DNA from: Sthenelais limicola
Lineage: Eukaryota; Annelida; Polychaeta; Phyllodocida; Sigalionidae
Direction: 5' to 3'
NCBI GenBank assembly: GCA_942159475.1
Contig: OW804096.1
Coordinates: forward strand, 102,026,194 to 102,090,193
Length of the DNA: 64,000 nt
This document shows, in pieces, positions 52,600-64,000 of this stretch; the stretch's first letter is position 1; every line of letters begins with the position of its first letter. A program made the translations under genes and the position numbers. The notes under the pieces are model-generated. The model was not told the DNA's origin, ran no database searches, and saw only the letters and a program-made list of their open reading frames with translations.

Positions 52600-53916
52600 T
52601 GCACTTGTCAATTGCAACCCCCCCCCCCCCCACCCCCGGGTAGGTAGGGGAATGTCCTGGGCCTATTGGGAAATTTGAGGAAATCCCCGACCCCCAGGGC
52701 AAGAAATTCCTGTAAATCCCCGACCCCCTGGGGCACATTTTTCGGGAGACATTTCTTTTAGACAGAAACTGTTATTGCAAAAATATAAGGGCCATTTTCA
52801 GAAAAGTCTTACAAATGGTGTTTTTGTTTGACATAGCTTTGTAGAGCTGGAGAAAATATTGTTTTGAATTTTTCCTAATCAGATATGAATTCTCAACATC
52901 ATGAGTGTTTTATGACATAGCCTACAGTTTTCTATGTCTGAGGGAAGTGGCGAATGGTATGTGACATAACATCCGGTATTTCTTAAATCATGACAACTTA
53001 ATGAGCATGCACATAGTTATCAATATCAATTAATATTTTGTGTATAATATTATTTGTGATGTGTTTCAGGAAAATGAGTCACAAGTAGCAAAACTGATAT
53101 TTTTCAAAGTGACTTATATATAGGATATTTTTGTTGGAATATTTTATATATTAGCCCTGCTCATAACATGAATACATTACCAAATGTTAAGACAGCGTAT
53201 TAAATATATATATTCATTTCTAGGGTCATATCATAGAGTACTAGCAATTGTGTCTCTCATACCTGTTTTTCTGTCCCAACCCCATTTCCGATTCACTGTC
53301 TCTCATACCTGTTTTTCTCTCCCAAACCCTTAATTATGATTTAATCAGTGATTGGCATGATGGGGGTCGACTCAAGTATTTTGAGGATATCATCCCTCAA
53401 AATGAAAAGGCTTCAAAATGACACTTTCACCCTAGATACCTATACAAACCATATACAACGTCCTCCAGAGTGGGTGGACAGAATTCTACAGATGAGTCAA
53501 ACGGTTTGTAAAACAACAAATTCCAAGAACATGTGAGACAAAGAAACCCCTCTTTTCTACATAAAGAAACCCCTCTTTTCTACCTGAAGAAACCCCTCTT
53601 TTCTACCTCTTTTTGTAGAAATCGCTCTTCCCGTATATTATATGGATATTTAGCTACTTTATTCATAAATGTCCACCCAGAAATATTGCAAACCATTTTT
53701 CTTTCAAAAATAAAAACATTCAACTTAAAATACTTATTAGATGTCCAACTGTTTACTATCATTAGAATCCACTTGATCTCATCTTTTCAAATATGATGAT
53801 ATCTCAAAATCATTTTCTTGTGACTTGTGACAAGAATGTTTTCTCAGACATTCCCCTACCATTCCCCTACGTACCCGGGGGTGGGGGGAGGGTGGGGGAT
53901 TCAATTGACAAGTGCA
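52600..53916. mobile_element. 1.3-kb non-autonomous Harbinger-like element
   Basis: The ends are TGCACTTGTCAATTG (52600) and its reverse complement CAATTGACAAGTGCA (to 53916). Each is followed inward by a C-rich or G-rich block and GGGTA.GTAGGGGAATG. TTA occurs on both sides (52597-52599, 53917-53919), matching the TWA target duplication of PIF/Harbinger transposons. No transposase is encoded. The interior has a three-unit AAACCCCTCTTTTCTAC repeat (53543-53609) and a duplicated CTCATACCTGTTTTTCT block. Confidence 0.78.
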
Positions 53917-55020
53917 TTAACTGCTCTTATAACAGGAAACTAGTATTGGTAGCTGCTATTACAAGATGCAACCGATTTTGTTCTTTGTCCATGTTGGCCA
54001 GCCACTTGTTTTAAGTACTATTAGTACTAGTAGGGTCAGTTTTAGGTTAAGTATGATAAGGACCTGCAAATAATCTGATGGTATAGCAACATTGTTTCTA
54101 ATTGATGCAATGGCTGACCAAATGTTTGCATCAATCCTCTTGTTTCTTACTTCTCTCTAATTTAAATTTAATTTGTTTGTTACTTCTCTCTGATTTAAAG
54201 AAGCAACAAAAAGCTTAACATTATGTCTTTAAAAATGTCAGGTTCTTTTGTTTTTAGGAAAAAGAAGTATTTTTCAGGCCGGAAAGTCAGCGTTTTCATG
54301 AAAAAAGGGTTCCTTTTCAGCTTAAAATACATGAAAAGGGTCTAATTTCTGATAGGTGGAATGAGCATAATATTATGTCCTCTTATTTCTATACAAGTAC
54401 AGGGGCCGGGGGTCTATGTTGACCCCCAGTTCACTGACAGCTACACACAACTCAACCAGAGATAGGCTACAGTAGAGATGTTTTTCTCTCTTTGGAAGCA
54501 ACTATTTCCCTCTCTTTTAAATATTTTTGCAATTCCTTCCCTGAATGTTTATTCCATTGTTGTCAGCTTGCCATATCCCTAATGATTTGTTAATATTCTC
54601 TCAAAATCTTGAGAAAATCGAGTTTTAAGAGCAGAACACACAAGCAAAACCTATGAACCCAATGGTAGCCCTATGTAAACTGGACGCGCTCTCCGCATGC
54701 AGATGCTCCCGTCCCTGACCAAAACCAGATGTGGACTCCATAGGGCAATAGGCCTATTACTCAAAAGCAGTCAAAATCACTCGTGAAATGCTACCCGGCC
54801 TGCATCGTCGCACGTACTACATGTTACGTAATGTTACGTAACGCCTGGGCCTCCCCATGGGACGACAGGTGCCGTAGCCGGGCATGGCTGCGCACGCAGA
54901 TCAGGCACTCACCTGACAGGTATGTGGTACCCGGAAATAAAGTTAGTTACCATTGGTCGAGCGTAAGATCAAGACAGGATCCATATAGTTCCGTGTTATT
55001 CCTTTATTAATGAGCATCTG
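53917..55020. other. Non-coding
   Basis: No gene-like frame. A GC-richer patch at about 54790-54920 has no recognised content. Confidence 0.35.
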
Positions 55021-55240
55021 AGCGATAATTGGTTATCAATTATCGCTAAGTAAACAACGATTATCTTCAAGCACAATATTTGGACTATCAATTAGCATGT
55101 AGACGCTAATTGATTATTATCTTTAGTAATTAGCAGTGGAGCAATAACATGATATCAGGTATCGCTCAGTAAACAACGATCATCTATGAGCATAACATTT
55201 GGACTATCAATTAGCATGTGAGTGCTAATTGATTATTAAT
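55021..55240. repeat. Two-copy 119-bp repeat containing hairpins
   Basis: Copies are offset by 119 bases (AAACAACGAT at 55052 and 55171). Each holds inverted pairs: GCGATAATTG/CAATTATCGC at 55022-55046, CAATTAGC/GCTAATTG at 55089-55112, and the matching pair in copy 2 at 55208-55231. Perhaps part of a foldback element. Confidence 0.65.
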
Positions 55241-57869
55241 TAGTATAAACTGGAACCTTTGAGAGTAATATCGGTACCTCAATTTCAAGGATCACTTCAA
55301 GACATCATCCCCATATTCATACAGATCCATACTTATCATACATATCCTAGACTTGCACTCGTCCATAAGACTGTATATGGCCCTACTGCCAGTCTATTTC
55401 TCATTGTGGCTCTTAAATATATTTGCTCAGTAAACTGTTCATTAACAATAAAATGGTAGATGCAATAAAATGATATGTCCGTTGAGATGGTTTTCAAATT
55501 ATATTTGTTACACTCAAAAAATAAAACACTTGTGCAACTCTAGCGACTTGCTGCGCATCAATAAATTGCGTTGGTCTTTTCCAGAGCTGAACTTGTGCAT
55601 ATGCCAACATGTATGGTATGATGCGCTCTCCACATACTCTTCGTCGGCTCGAACCCCACTCGAACCACGATGTATGCTTTGCATGAAAATACCTCACAGC
55701 ATGACGGACATTTGATACAGGCTGATTTTGGCTTTTGATAATTGGTAATTGATAATTATACTTTAATATCATATTTAAATTATTCGACGCTGGGCGTTTG
55801 GCATTCAACTATATATGACGGACAACTTTGTCTGACTTATGGTATTTGTTAAAATAACATTCAGGGAATAAATAAAATCCAACAGGTACATATACAGGTT
55901 AGATATGTAAACAGGGGTTCAGTCCTGACTCATTAACTGAATTCCTAACTCATTTTGAAGTTACAAACTAATTCAAAACTTCCAGACTAACTGATGAATA
56001 CATCAAAAACAGCTATATTACAGCTATATTAAATTGTCTATATAGCATCCTATAGTACTCTCAAGTAAACAAAGAGTAACGAAGGAGAATTCCTTAGAGG
56101 TAATCAATGATTAATTGGAGAGAAACAATGCAGCTAGCGCTATACTCCGCAACCAGTTTCTATACATACTAGACCCTGCCCCAATTTGTACCAATTCGGT
56201 CGGAGTGGGTCAATGTGTCCCAAATACCACCAGCCTATCACTGAGCTCCCCTCAGCCTATATTTAGCTGTGTTCACTTCTGCACACCCTGTCACACCCTC
56301 CTTCAATAGGTGAATTACATGTACCACTGCACACATCTGGGAAAGATGGAGATTTGGGCTTAGGAAACAGTTAAAACCCGTTGATATTAAAGTTAGAGCA
56401 CCAATAAATATGCCATGATGAATTTGAGATATTTTTTTATATGAAATTTACACTGTACCATAGGTACCATAATTCCATTTGAGTCAACATTCAACTAGAC
56501 GGGCATGCAAGTCCCCTATATCCCATCAAGTTAAAGTGGTCAGACCCTATCGTCAGACAACACAGCAGGAGGTAATTAGTACAATCTCGCCCTGCTTTGG
56601 GTAGCTGACCAACCCTTAATGACACTGGTCGGAGCAGGCCGCTCAGTCAGTCGAGGACGGTGCCTGTGTGCTCCACTCTACCTTGTCGACTTGCCATGTG
56701 CCTTATTCTCTCACTTATTTTCTTCTACTGTGTGCTATTTAACATATGGTGCTTTTGATATATCGGTGTCGTTGTAAGTAATAATTATATACTAGTTGTC
56801 TGAAAATAATAAGTAATTGGTTCATACATGTATACTAAAAAGGTAACAACTACACATACTCATCAACACGCAAACACACATTCACTTTGAAGCAATAGGG
56901 CAATTCTAACAAGCAGAGGAGTGGTGACCCTCTCCTTCCTGATACACTTAATTCAATATACCATGATCCAGTGCTGGGCTTTACTCCTTTCGTTTTCTCA
57001 GTCATACTATATTAGCCCTGCTTTGAGAGGTTGCGATATACCCGACTCCCTTCATTTGGGTCTGCAGACCAATAAACGCAATGCCCAACAAGAAACACAT
57101 CACCAATTTTGTCCACCCGATGTGTGACACCTCCCCCACCTATATGATAACGCATCCCTGCCATGCTTATATATATATGCATCTCGCTCTCCCTCCACAT
57201 TTCTCTAGCTCTCACTCTCACCCCGCCTCGATCCTCACCCCTCCAGTCATGGATGGGTATACATTATGTCAATCGGTATTGACTAACTTGCCCTATGTTT
57301 ACTATCTAAATACAGCTATTGTTGCGATATGCAATATTGTAACATGTGGACTTATTTTTAAATCTTAAATTGGTGTATGGTTTATATAGTCCTTGTGGGG
57401 ATGGTTGGGGGTGGGAATAAGGTAATTTGACTCCCTGTGATGACTGCTTATCTTCTTGTGCATTTCCATTGAATGTGTGGGAACTTGGCTTTAATGTAGA
57501 TTAATGTGACAGAGACATGTGTCAACTGTGATGTAAAACATCTGATAATTCTGAGCAACAACTGTATTGTTTTCAGTTTTATTCATTCTAACTTGCCTTA
57601 GAACTTTTGTGTGCGCTATTTAGGGAAAGAATAAGAAAGTTATTATGAATAATGAAGCATATATGAGATGCAATCTATCAAAAAGAGTCCCATGTCGGCA
57701 ACTTTCGTTTTGAGATATAGGGCTCCGAAGGTGGTATAGGACTTTTTCGGTCGAAATCTTTTTTTCCCATAATATTAATCTTAATATGTTTTTTGTGAGA
57801 CTGGAAAGTATTTTGTAAAATAAACAATAATTTATGCTTCATAATGGCCGGTAAACATTTTCATAACAT
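55241..57869. other. Non-coding
   Basis: About 2.6 kb of mixed DNA. No coding, RNA or repeat structure could be supported. Confidence 0.35.
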
Positions 57870-58203
57870 GGTTGGATGGGCTTAAACAAACGAGTCGGAG
57901 GCTATTTTTCACTAAATTCACTCGTACGTCATGGACATTTGAGCGTAGGGTACCCCAGCACTCCATTATAAGTAATATTGATACCAGAAATATACGGTTG
58001 CGAAGATTAAAAAAGGGAAGGAATTAAAAGTTCCCTTCCCAAGAAATGAGGTTTTCAGGAGATCCTCTCTTTTCACGCTGCCGTTGTTATGGAATGAATT
58101 GCCAGACACGGTTCAGCTTACGGCTACGCAGATTAAATTCAGGTTGTACCTTAATGCGGGGTATATAGCTGAATTCGATCCATATCTTGAATCTGTATTA
58201 TAA
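57870..58203 (+). pseudogene. LINE 3' tail remnant (+ strand)
   Basis: A frame at about 58025-58203 reads KVPFPRNEVFRRSSLFTLPL, then LWNELPDTVQL and IKFRLYL, the terminal block of CR1/L2-type ORF2, ending in TAA. Upstream parts are in other frames, so it is decayed. Confidence 0.5.
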
Positions 58204-58221
58204 ACATATCATACCATCAGT

Positions 58222-58350
58222 AGTGGTTAATCACTGCGACGGGAGTGAAAGTGTGGATTGTTGTTATTAATGAACCGAGCACGTAGTGCGAGGTCATTAA
58301 TAATCAACACATCCACACTTTCACGAACCAGCAAGCAGTGATTAACTACT
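58222..58350. repeat. 129-bp foldback palindrome
   Basis: Outer arms AGTGGTTAATCACTGC and GCAGTGATTAACTACT pair, followed inward by GTGAAAGTGTGGAT / ATCCACACTTTCAC and ATTAATGA / TCATTAAT, with a GCAC-GTGC centre. Nearly the whole interval folds into one hairpin, so it is a MITE/foldback element or cruciform-forming site. Confidence 0.75.
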
Positions 58351-58652
58351 TTATCACACGCCCCCATCCACTGGCACGCCACCCTGATATAACCCAAGTT
58401 TAAAGGAGGGAGCTTCAATAAACCACTCATTTACATCAGGGAAAGAGAGGCCAATAAATAATCCATTCATTTACTTCAGTTATGCAGGGACCACCATCAA
58501 TCATACCCCCACCATCCCCCAATCTACCCCCACCATTCCCCAATCTGTCTATCTATCCATCTATCAATGGATCAAAGGAAGCCTCCTCTCCTCCTCCTTT
58601 ATCTCTCCAGGTGTCACTTGTTGAGGGCACTAATTAATTTTATGATGCAACG

Positions 58653-58900
58653 TATGTAATATGTCTCCCTGACTTGATGACCCCACTCTCGTTTTATGGT
58701 GTCTTAGGTTTCCTTGACTCATCTTTAACTTTTCACTAATTATTAAAAGGAACGCATCATATTTGAATCGTTTTCTAGCCAAATCACAAGAATCTAGCTC
58801 TTTTTTGTATTCTTCTAGCTTTGATGTTACTTCTAAGTCCAGCAACACCTTATCCTATTCTAATAGAAAAACAGGTTGGAACGCTCTGATCTGTCATTTC
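58653..58900. repeat. Local dispersed repeat, copy 1
   Basis: It shares blocks GACTTGATGACCCCAC, TTATGGTGTC, CTAGC.AAATCAC and GGTTGGAACGCTCT with copy 2 at 59241-59485. Confidence 0.6.
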
Positions 58901-59240
58901 TTGACACTTAAGAACTGGTGATATCATTTTTCAACCTTTTCCCCACACTTTCCTGCGAAATTTACATTCAAAGTTAGAAGAAACTTAACATATGCTGAGT
59001 ATTTCTACCTTTTCAGGCAATTGCCTAGGAAGCTAGCAATTGCCTAAAGAGAAAATTGACTTTACCATGAGTCAATTGCCTAGGGCGATAATAGCAGGAT
59101 TTCAAGCCACCAATTTATTATTTTCTTAACAATTCCAATCGACAAGGAAAGTAGCCCTGATTCATCTTAAATCAAAGGAAGCATCAGAAACTCTTCCTCC
59201 AGCCTCCACCCATTTATGGCCTTTTATGACGACACTGGTC

Positions 59241-59485
59241 TAATATGTCTGTCTGACTCGATGACCCCACCCGGCTCTTATGGTGTCATTAGTCTCCTGG
59301 ACTCAAGATTAATTCTTGATTAATTATTCAAACTAACTCATCATATTGTTTGGTAATGGTTTCCTAGCAAAATCACCAGCATCTCCATCTTTCTCTCATT
59401 TTTGTAGCTTGAATATTACTCTTAAGTCAAACAATGCGCTGCTTCCACGAGAAAAACAGCTTGGAACGCTCTATTTTTTCATTTC
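59241..59485. repeat. Local dispersed repeat, copy 2
   Basis: It matches copy 1 in block order. Its right part (GTTTCCTAGCAAAATCAC, CATCTCCATCTTT) matches copy 3 at 61205-61310, and a further downstream block CACCTTTTTAAAC.CACCTA is shared at 59640 and 61490. Confidence 0.6.
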
Positions 59486-60578
59486 ATTACTTCCCTTCTT
59501 GCGTTTTTCCTCTCTGTTGATTAAAGTAATTATTTTTTTAAATTTGTAAGGCCAATAAAGTTCTTTTAATAAAATACAGCAAACTCTTCTCATAGTATTA
59601 TTTCAAACAGTTTTTAAGCCATATTAACCTGCCATCTCTCACCTTTTTAAACCCACCTATATTCTATTATATGATTCAGCAAGTTTGAGGAAGATTTGAT
59701 CATAGCTCTAGCTTCCATGTGTACGGTATGGAGCTAAGTGGGCGTGGCTATAGTCCGATTCAAACATGAATTTATTAAATATCTGAAGCCTTAGTACTTT
59801 GCTCCCTACCGTACATTATGTTGATACCGCTGGGTCCCCCAGGAGCATCTACCGTCTCCCTATTAGTACATCCCGCCACGGAAAGTCATAAGTGTCCTTC
59901 GCTCGGACAGCAGCTCTCTCCGACATCCGCGCTCCATGTTCTTAACTACGCGCTTATATGTTGCTTGAGCAACCCTGCCTTTCATTTTTTCTAGGCTACA
60001 TATAGCAAAGGAATTGATTGGTGAACGTTCATTTGAGGTTATATATTGTATTTTCACATTTTCAATGATGTTCGTGCAGAGTGGATGACTCCAACAGACC
60101 CCGCCTAATTTTCTGTTTGGCCTGGAGTGTTACCACGCCCACTTCGCTCCATACCGAACACATTTAAGCTAGAGAATAGCGCAAAACCATCATTTGACGT
60201 TTGATACAAGGTTAATAAGCGATTTTCAATGCCGCTTTAATATCTTTCCTGATGAAAATCAAATCTAGATGTAATAAAGAGGGTGATAGGTGCTAATAAT
60301 TGTAGAAAGTTATCAACTTTGTTCATCCCCTTTTCATAAGGATTTTTAGAAATCGCTTGGCCCATAGACCGCACGCACTCAATGAACAATTTTTATTGCT
60401 CCAGCTTAATAGGTCAGTCCACCGACTCGGCTTATACTAAGTTAGCTAAGCCATCTTTGACTGACGCTACTGTAGTCAGTGTACCTGTCATAAATTCCTT
60501 ACGGCTCAGGGCCCTTCCCCCACCTTCCTCCAGCGTCCCCTTTGCCCTTCCTCAGTCTTTAACCAGACACCGCACAAG
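59486..60578. other. Non-coding spacer
   Basis: No gene was recognised. Short frames are not supported. Confidence 0.3.
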
Positions 60579-61201
60579 ATGGACCTCAAGCTTAATCTTT
60601 CGTGCAGCCCAGACCTTGAGGGATTAGGCTGTTCGTTTGCTTCACTTGACAAAGACGACGTGGGGCTATTCATTACACCCAACAACCCTGTCAATCCTCC
60701 ATCTGTCAAGACCTCTGATGACGAGCATCCTAAAGGAGGAGATCACCCAAATACACAGCCAAATCCAAGCACCTGAAGAACCATCTGCCGGTGATGACAG
60801 GGAAATTGCTCACCTACTTGAGGAGGATTGGGACCCGCCAGCAACCAGCAACTACCGCATTCTGTGGCAAACCCATTGCCTCGTCAAGTGAGCGATCTGA
60901 CATGGTAGATTTCCGTGAGACCCCTCCAAACAAGCCACGGACTAAGAAGTTAGATAAGTCATTGCAACCCTACCCGGACATGTCCTTGTCAGAGCAGCTC
61001 CTGGAGGATGCTACCCTTAATGTTGCCGCCAATGCAAGTGCCAAAAAGACGGCCAGTCCACATGGAGTTTCCTCCAAACATCCTGCAGAAGCCCAGAAGA
61101 AAGTTGCTAAGAAAAAACAGAGTTCCACCACTGCCCCTGGAGGAAGATTTGCCTCCGTCTCCAAGGAGCAGCTGGCCCTGACTCAAGTTTCATTTCTGTA
61201 G
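60579..61201 (+). pseudogene. Frameshifted GC-richer coding remnant of unknown family
   Basis: The composition is clearly less AT-rich than the flanks. Coding-like peptides run on in three successive frames: 60579-60776 (MDLKLNLSCSPDLEGL..., acidic), about 60740-60860 (PEEPSAGDDREIAHLLEEDW) and 60860-61201 (ETPPNKPRTKKLDKSL..., Lys/Ala-rich). This suggests one gene broken by two frameshifts, such as a gag-like fragment or retrocopy. It is flanked by copies 2 and 3 of the local repeat. No domain is recognised. Confidence 0.35.
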
Positions 61202-61204
61202 AAT

Positions 61205-61310
61205 TACTAAAAGCAACGCCTCAAATCGTTTGGCAATTGTTTCCTAGCAAAATCACAAGCATCTCCATCTTTTTTTCATTCTTCTACCTTGAATATTACC
61301 CTTAAATTAT
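61205..61310. repeat. Local dispersed repeat, copy 3 (partial)
   Basis: It holds TTTCCTAGCAAAATCACAAG and CATCTCCATCTTTTTTTCATT as in copy 2, starting right after the coding remnant. Confidence 0.55.
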
Positions 61311-62199
61311 TTCCATGTCAGCTAAACTAAACTTTCATTTTGACCGATTTAGAACTTTGTAATGTAATGTAAGTTAAACACAGCTAGTGGAGCTAACGAC
61401 GTGGCCAAAGTTTAACTTTTCTCTTATTATTCTCAAAACCGTCTTAGATTATCAATTGGCTCCCATATTAACTCGGCGTGCTTTCTACCACCTTTTTAAA
61501 CTCACCTACATTCTATTATATATATATAGAATTTTTATTCAAGTTTTGGTCAGTTACAAGAAGCGGACACAAAATCTAAAATTAGCATGCTAAGATTAGT
61601 TCTTCCATCTAGCCCTAGACCGTCTCTGACACATACTGAAATAAAGTTTTGACATTTTGGTTAATTAATCTATACAGAATCTTATATTGCGGTCTCCATT
61701 GATTATGTCACTATACAATTCCTTTACAAGATGGAAGAATCTTAGAGCTGTTTTGACAACCTTAAATCTTAGTCTAACATCTTATTATCGTATTACAAGT
61801 ACGTGGGCGTATTACCCTTATGTTACTGCGGATTATCATTGTAATTGATTGAGTTACAGTTCCGATATAATTTTTACACGGTGTACTTACAATAGAATGG
61901 TTGGATAGCATAATAATAATGGATTAACAATTGATTAACAATGGAACATGGATTACAGTGGAATAACATTGGCATTATATGCTACTCTTAAAAAAGAGTA
62001 CCCAATCCACCCTGTCCTACCCACATGAACTCCCATTGATACCTCAATCTTGTAGAACGGCATTATACGCCAAAGATGGTAAGTATTACATATTCAGACG
62101 CACTAAATCAGTGCCTTAATGCTATGTCATTACTGTTTCGACCTCTTCAGTTTTATTTTACATTTGAATAAGATCTCTATTCAACATTTATACATTCAG
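61311..62199. other. Non-coding AT-rich spacer
   Basis: No coding frame was recognised. It may include the 3' UTR of the - strand LINE that ends at 62200. Confidence 0.35.
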
Positions 62200-63971
62200 T
62201 TATCCCTTTTCAGGTTCATTACTGTCACTGCAGTTCTGGTCTCTTAGATATTCATCAAATTCATTGACATATACTTGTCTTAGGAATTTTAGAAAATCTT
62301 TTTTATTGTCTATTAATTGGGAGCTATCTGGTAGCTGGTTCCATAAAATTGGCATTTCATACAAGTACGATTTTTTATATAATTTGCTCCGAGGTAGTGG
62401 TATTTCCATTTTTCTACCTTTCGTCAAACTTCTTAGACAGATCTTTCTATCATCAACATTCTTTCCCTTCCCCACTCTTGTAAACGCCCTTCCCAATACA
62501 TGCATGTTCCTTCTTGTTTTCAGTGTTGGCATATGCAAGTCTACATGGATTTGTCTGGTACTCGTCATTCTAGGCAGTCTTAGTATTATTTTAAACGCTG
62601 CATTCTGCAGAGATTGTAATCTTTTTAAATACCCTTTTGTTGATGATCCATAAAATACGTCTCCGTAGTCTATGTGTGGTAATATTGTCGTTTTGTACAG
62701 CATTAACATTGTGTCTTTCTGGCAAACATTATATAATCTAGATAAGGCTAAAACTTTACTCCTTACCATATTACATTTCTTCTCCATGAATTTTTTATAA
62801 TTTAACTGGCGGTCCAGTTCTACACCCAAATATTTATAATCGTTCACTGCTTCCAATGGTTGGTCATCAATATAATAATGTGCCATGTTTTTTACCGTTG
62901 GTTTTGAACATATCGAGACTACCTTACATTTTTTAATGTTCAACGATATTTTGTTGATTCTACACCAATTCACAATACATGTTAAGTCATTTTGTAAGTC
63001 ATCAATACTCCCGGAATTTACAGGCCTATCCCCATATAATACCCTATCATCTGCAAAAAGTTGTATGCCGCTATGATTCATTCTACTAATTAAATCGTTT
63101 ATGTAAATAATGAATAATATTGGGCCTAAAGAGGTCCCTTGGGGGACTCCGCATGTTACTTCCCCTTCGTCAGACAATATACCGTTTGCTGACACATTCT
63201 GCTTTCTCCCACTCAAATAATCTTTAAACCATTCTAATTCAATATTTCTTATACCATATTGAGACAGTTTATATAATAATATTTTATGATTGACCGTATC
63301 AAACGCTTTACGGAAATCTAAGAAAATTAAGTCTGTAATTCGTTTGTTATTCATATTATTATAAACCTTTTCTAATAAATGATCGTGCGCATCTACTATA
63401 GATTTACCTGATCTAAAGCCGAATTGGTTTTCATGCAATAGTAGGTTTTCATCAAAGTAAGATGAAATTTGTTTTTGGATGCAACTCTCTAAAATTTATA
63501 TAATAATATTTTATGATTGACCGTATCAAACGCTTTACGGAAATCTAAGAAAATTAAGTCTGTAATTCGTTTGTTATTCATATTATTATAAACCTTTTCT
63601 AATAAATGATCGTGCGCATCTACTATAGATTTACCTGATCTAAAGCCGAATTGGTTTTCATGCAATAGTAGGTTTTCATCAAAGTAAGATGAAATTTGTT
63701 TTTGGATGCAACTCTCTAAAATTTTCAATGACACTTCTACCCCAACATCTGTGATTGGTTGAAACTTAAATTCCATACCAATACACTCCTCATCATTCCC
63801 TAAGCTGTAATCGTCACCCTGTTTATCTTCTAATTTACTGGCCAACTTGGGTCCGATTTCTACAAAAAATTCGTTCAGCTTATTGGAAGCTTCCTTCCCA
63901 ATAAATTCATCACCTAATGAGTTTTTAATCTTAATTTCTTGTATTCCCTCTTTGACTTTATTTTCCGACAT
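62200..63971 (-). pseudogene. CR1/L2-type LINE ORF2, broken by a tandem duplication
   Basis: On the - strand, 63971-63489 gives the pre-RT and first RT blocks (FFVEIGPKLASKL, ENQFGFRSGKSIVDAHDHLL, LIFLDFRKAFDTVNHKILLYK) and then stops. 63438-62200 repeats the GFRSGKS block and runs on through GVPQGTSLGPILFIIYINDL, FADD, YLGVELD and the thumb to the terminal WNQLPDSS. A 227-base tandem duplication causes both the repeat and the frame break. The rest of RT is open over 412 codons. The 5' part lies beyond the window. Confidence 0.85.
63268..63721. repeat. 227-bp exact tandem duplication within LINE RT
   Basis: The unit starting TTTATATAATAATATTTTATG is present at 63268 and 63495 with no mismatch seen. 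227 is not a multiple of 3, so it shifts the reading frame. Confidence 0.92.
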
Positions 63972-64000
63972 TATCGGTTTTATAATTTCCCAAAATTTAT

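Noticed and set aside
54783..55010. 75-codon frame in a GC-richer patch
   Set aside because: No splice sites, motif or homologous pattern; the frame is probably chance.
1..64000. tRNA genes, rRNA genes and CRISPR arrays
   Set aside because: No cloverleaf with A/B boxes, no rRNA-like conserved stretch and no regularly spaced direct repeats with unique spacers were found; tandem arrays here have no spacers.

Overview
The window looks like nuclear DNA of a marine invertebrate, most likely a lophotrochozoan such as a mollusc or brachiopod. It is AT-rich, intron-containing and crowded with transposable elements. One host gene is clearly recognisable: a nine-exon MSP130-like (choice-of-anchor I) secreted protein at 29618-33590, a family tied to biomineralising animals. 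I see no rRNA, tRNA or CRISPR array.

Region 1 (1 to about 15060) is most of a Maverick/Polinton (adintovirus-like) element. Its left end lies outside the window. The left arm runs on the + strand in tight, operon-like order: C-terminal protein-primed DNA polymerase B fused to a NADAR domain, packaging ATPase, two small proteins, DDE integrase with chromodomain, penton-like protein, basic core-like protein, hexon-like major capsid protein. The right arm is mainly on the - strand and holds accessory genes. Three of them have convincing spliceosomal introns that I assigned by hand: a small membrane protein, a signal-peptide/LRR protein whose intron encodes a membrane anchor, and a protein with PC4-like modules that starts in a 27-nt microexon. 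The others are a coiled-coil protein with an autophagy-receptor-type zinc finger, a second PC4-like protein, an AT-hook protein (+ strand) and a cysteine-rich unknown.

Region 2 (15487-24737) is nested transposon debris. An RT-deleted L1/Tx1-type LINE (- strand) is split by a 5.26-kb terminal-inverted-repeat DNA element (16586-21842). That element contains two tandem arrays, a small MITE, a CT-rich minisatellite and a 5'-truncated CR1/L2-type LINE. More LINE tails follow.

Region 3 (24740-36960) is mostly non-coding DNA around the intact MSP130-like gene, which has a TATA box and a candidate poly(A) signal.

Region 4 (about 37040-49015) holds three retroelements in series: an L1-like LINE whose intact ORF1 ends in a second NADAR domain while its ORF2 is decayed; a decayed CR1/Jockey-type LINE; and a Ngaro-like tyrosine-recombinase retrotransposon with textbook split direct repeats.

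Region 5 (49016-64000) is repeat-rich non-coding DNA. It has a second MITE copy, an isolated exon-like segment, a 1.3-kb Harbinger-like non-autonomous element with TTA duplications, foldback hairpins, a three-copy local repeat, a frameshifted GC-richer coding remnant, and a CR1/L2-like LINE broken by a 227-bp tandem duplication at the right edge.

The most interesting signal is the independent presence of NADAR (ADP-ribose N-glycosidase family) domains on two unrelated selfish elements, a virus-like Maverick polymerase and a LINE ORF1, together with the spliced accessory module of the Maverick.
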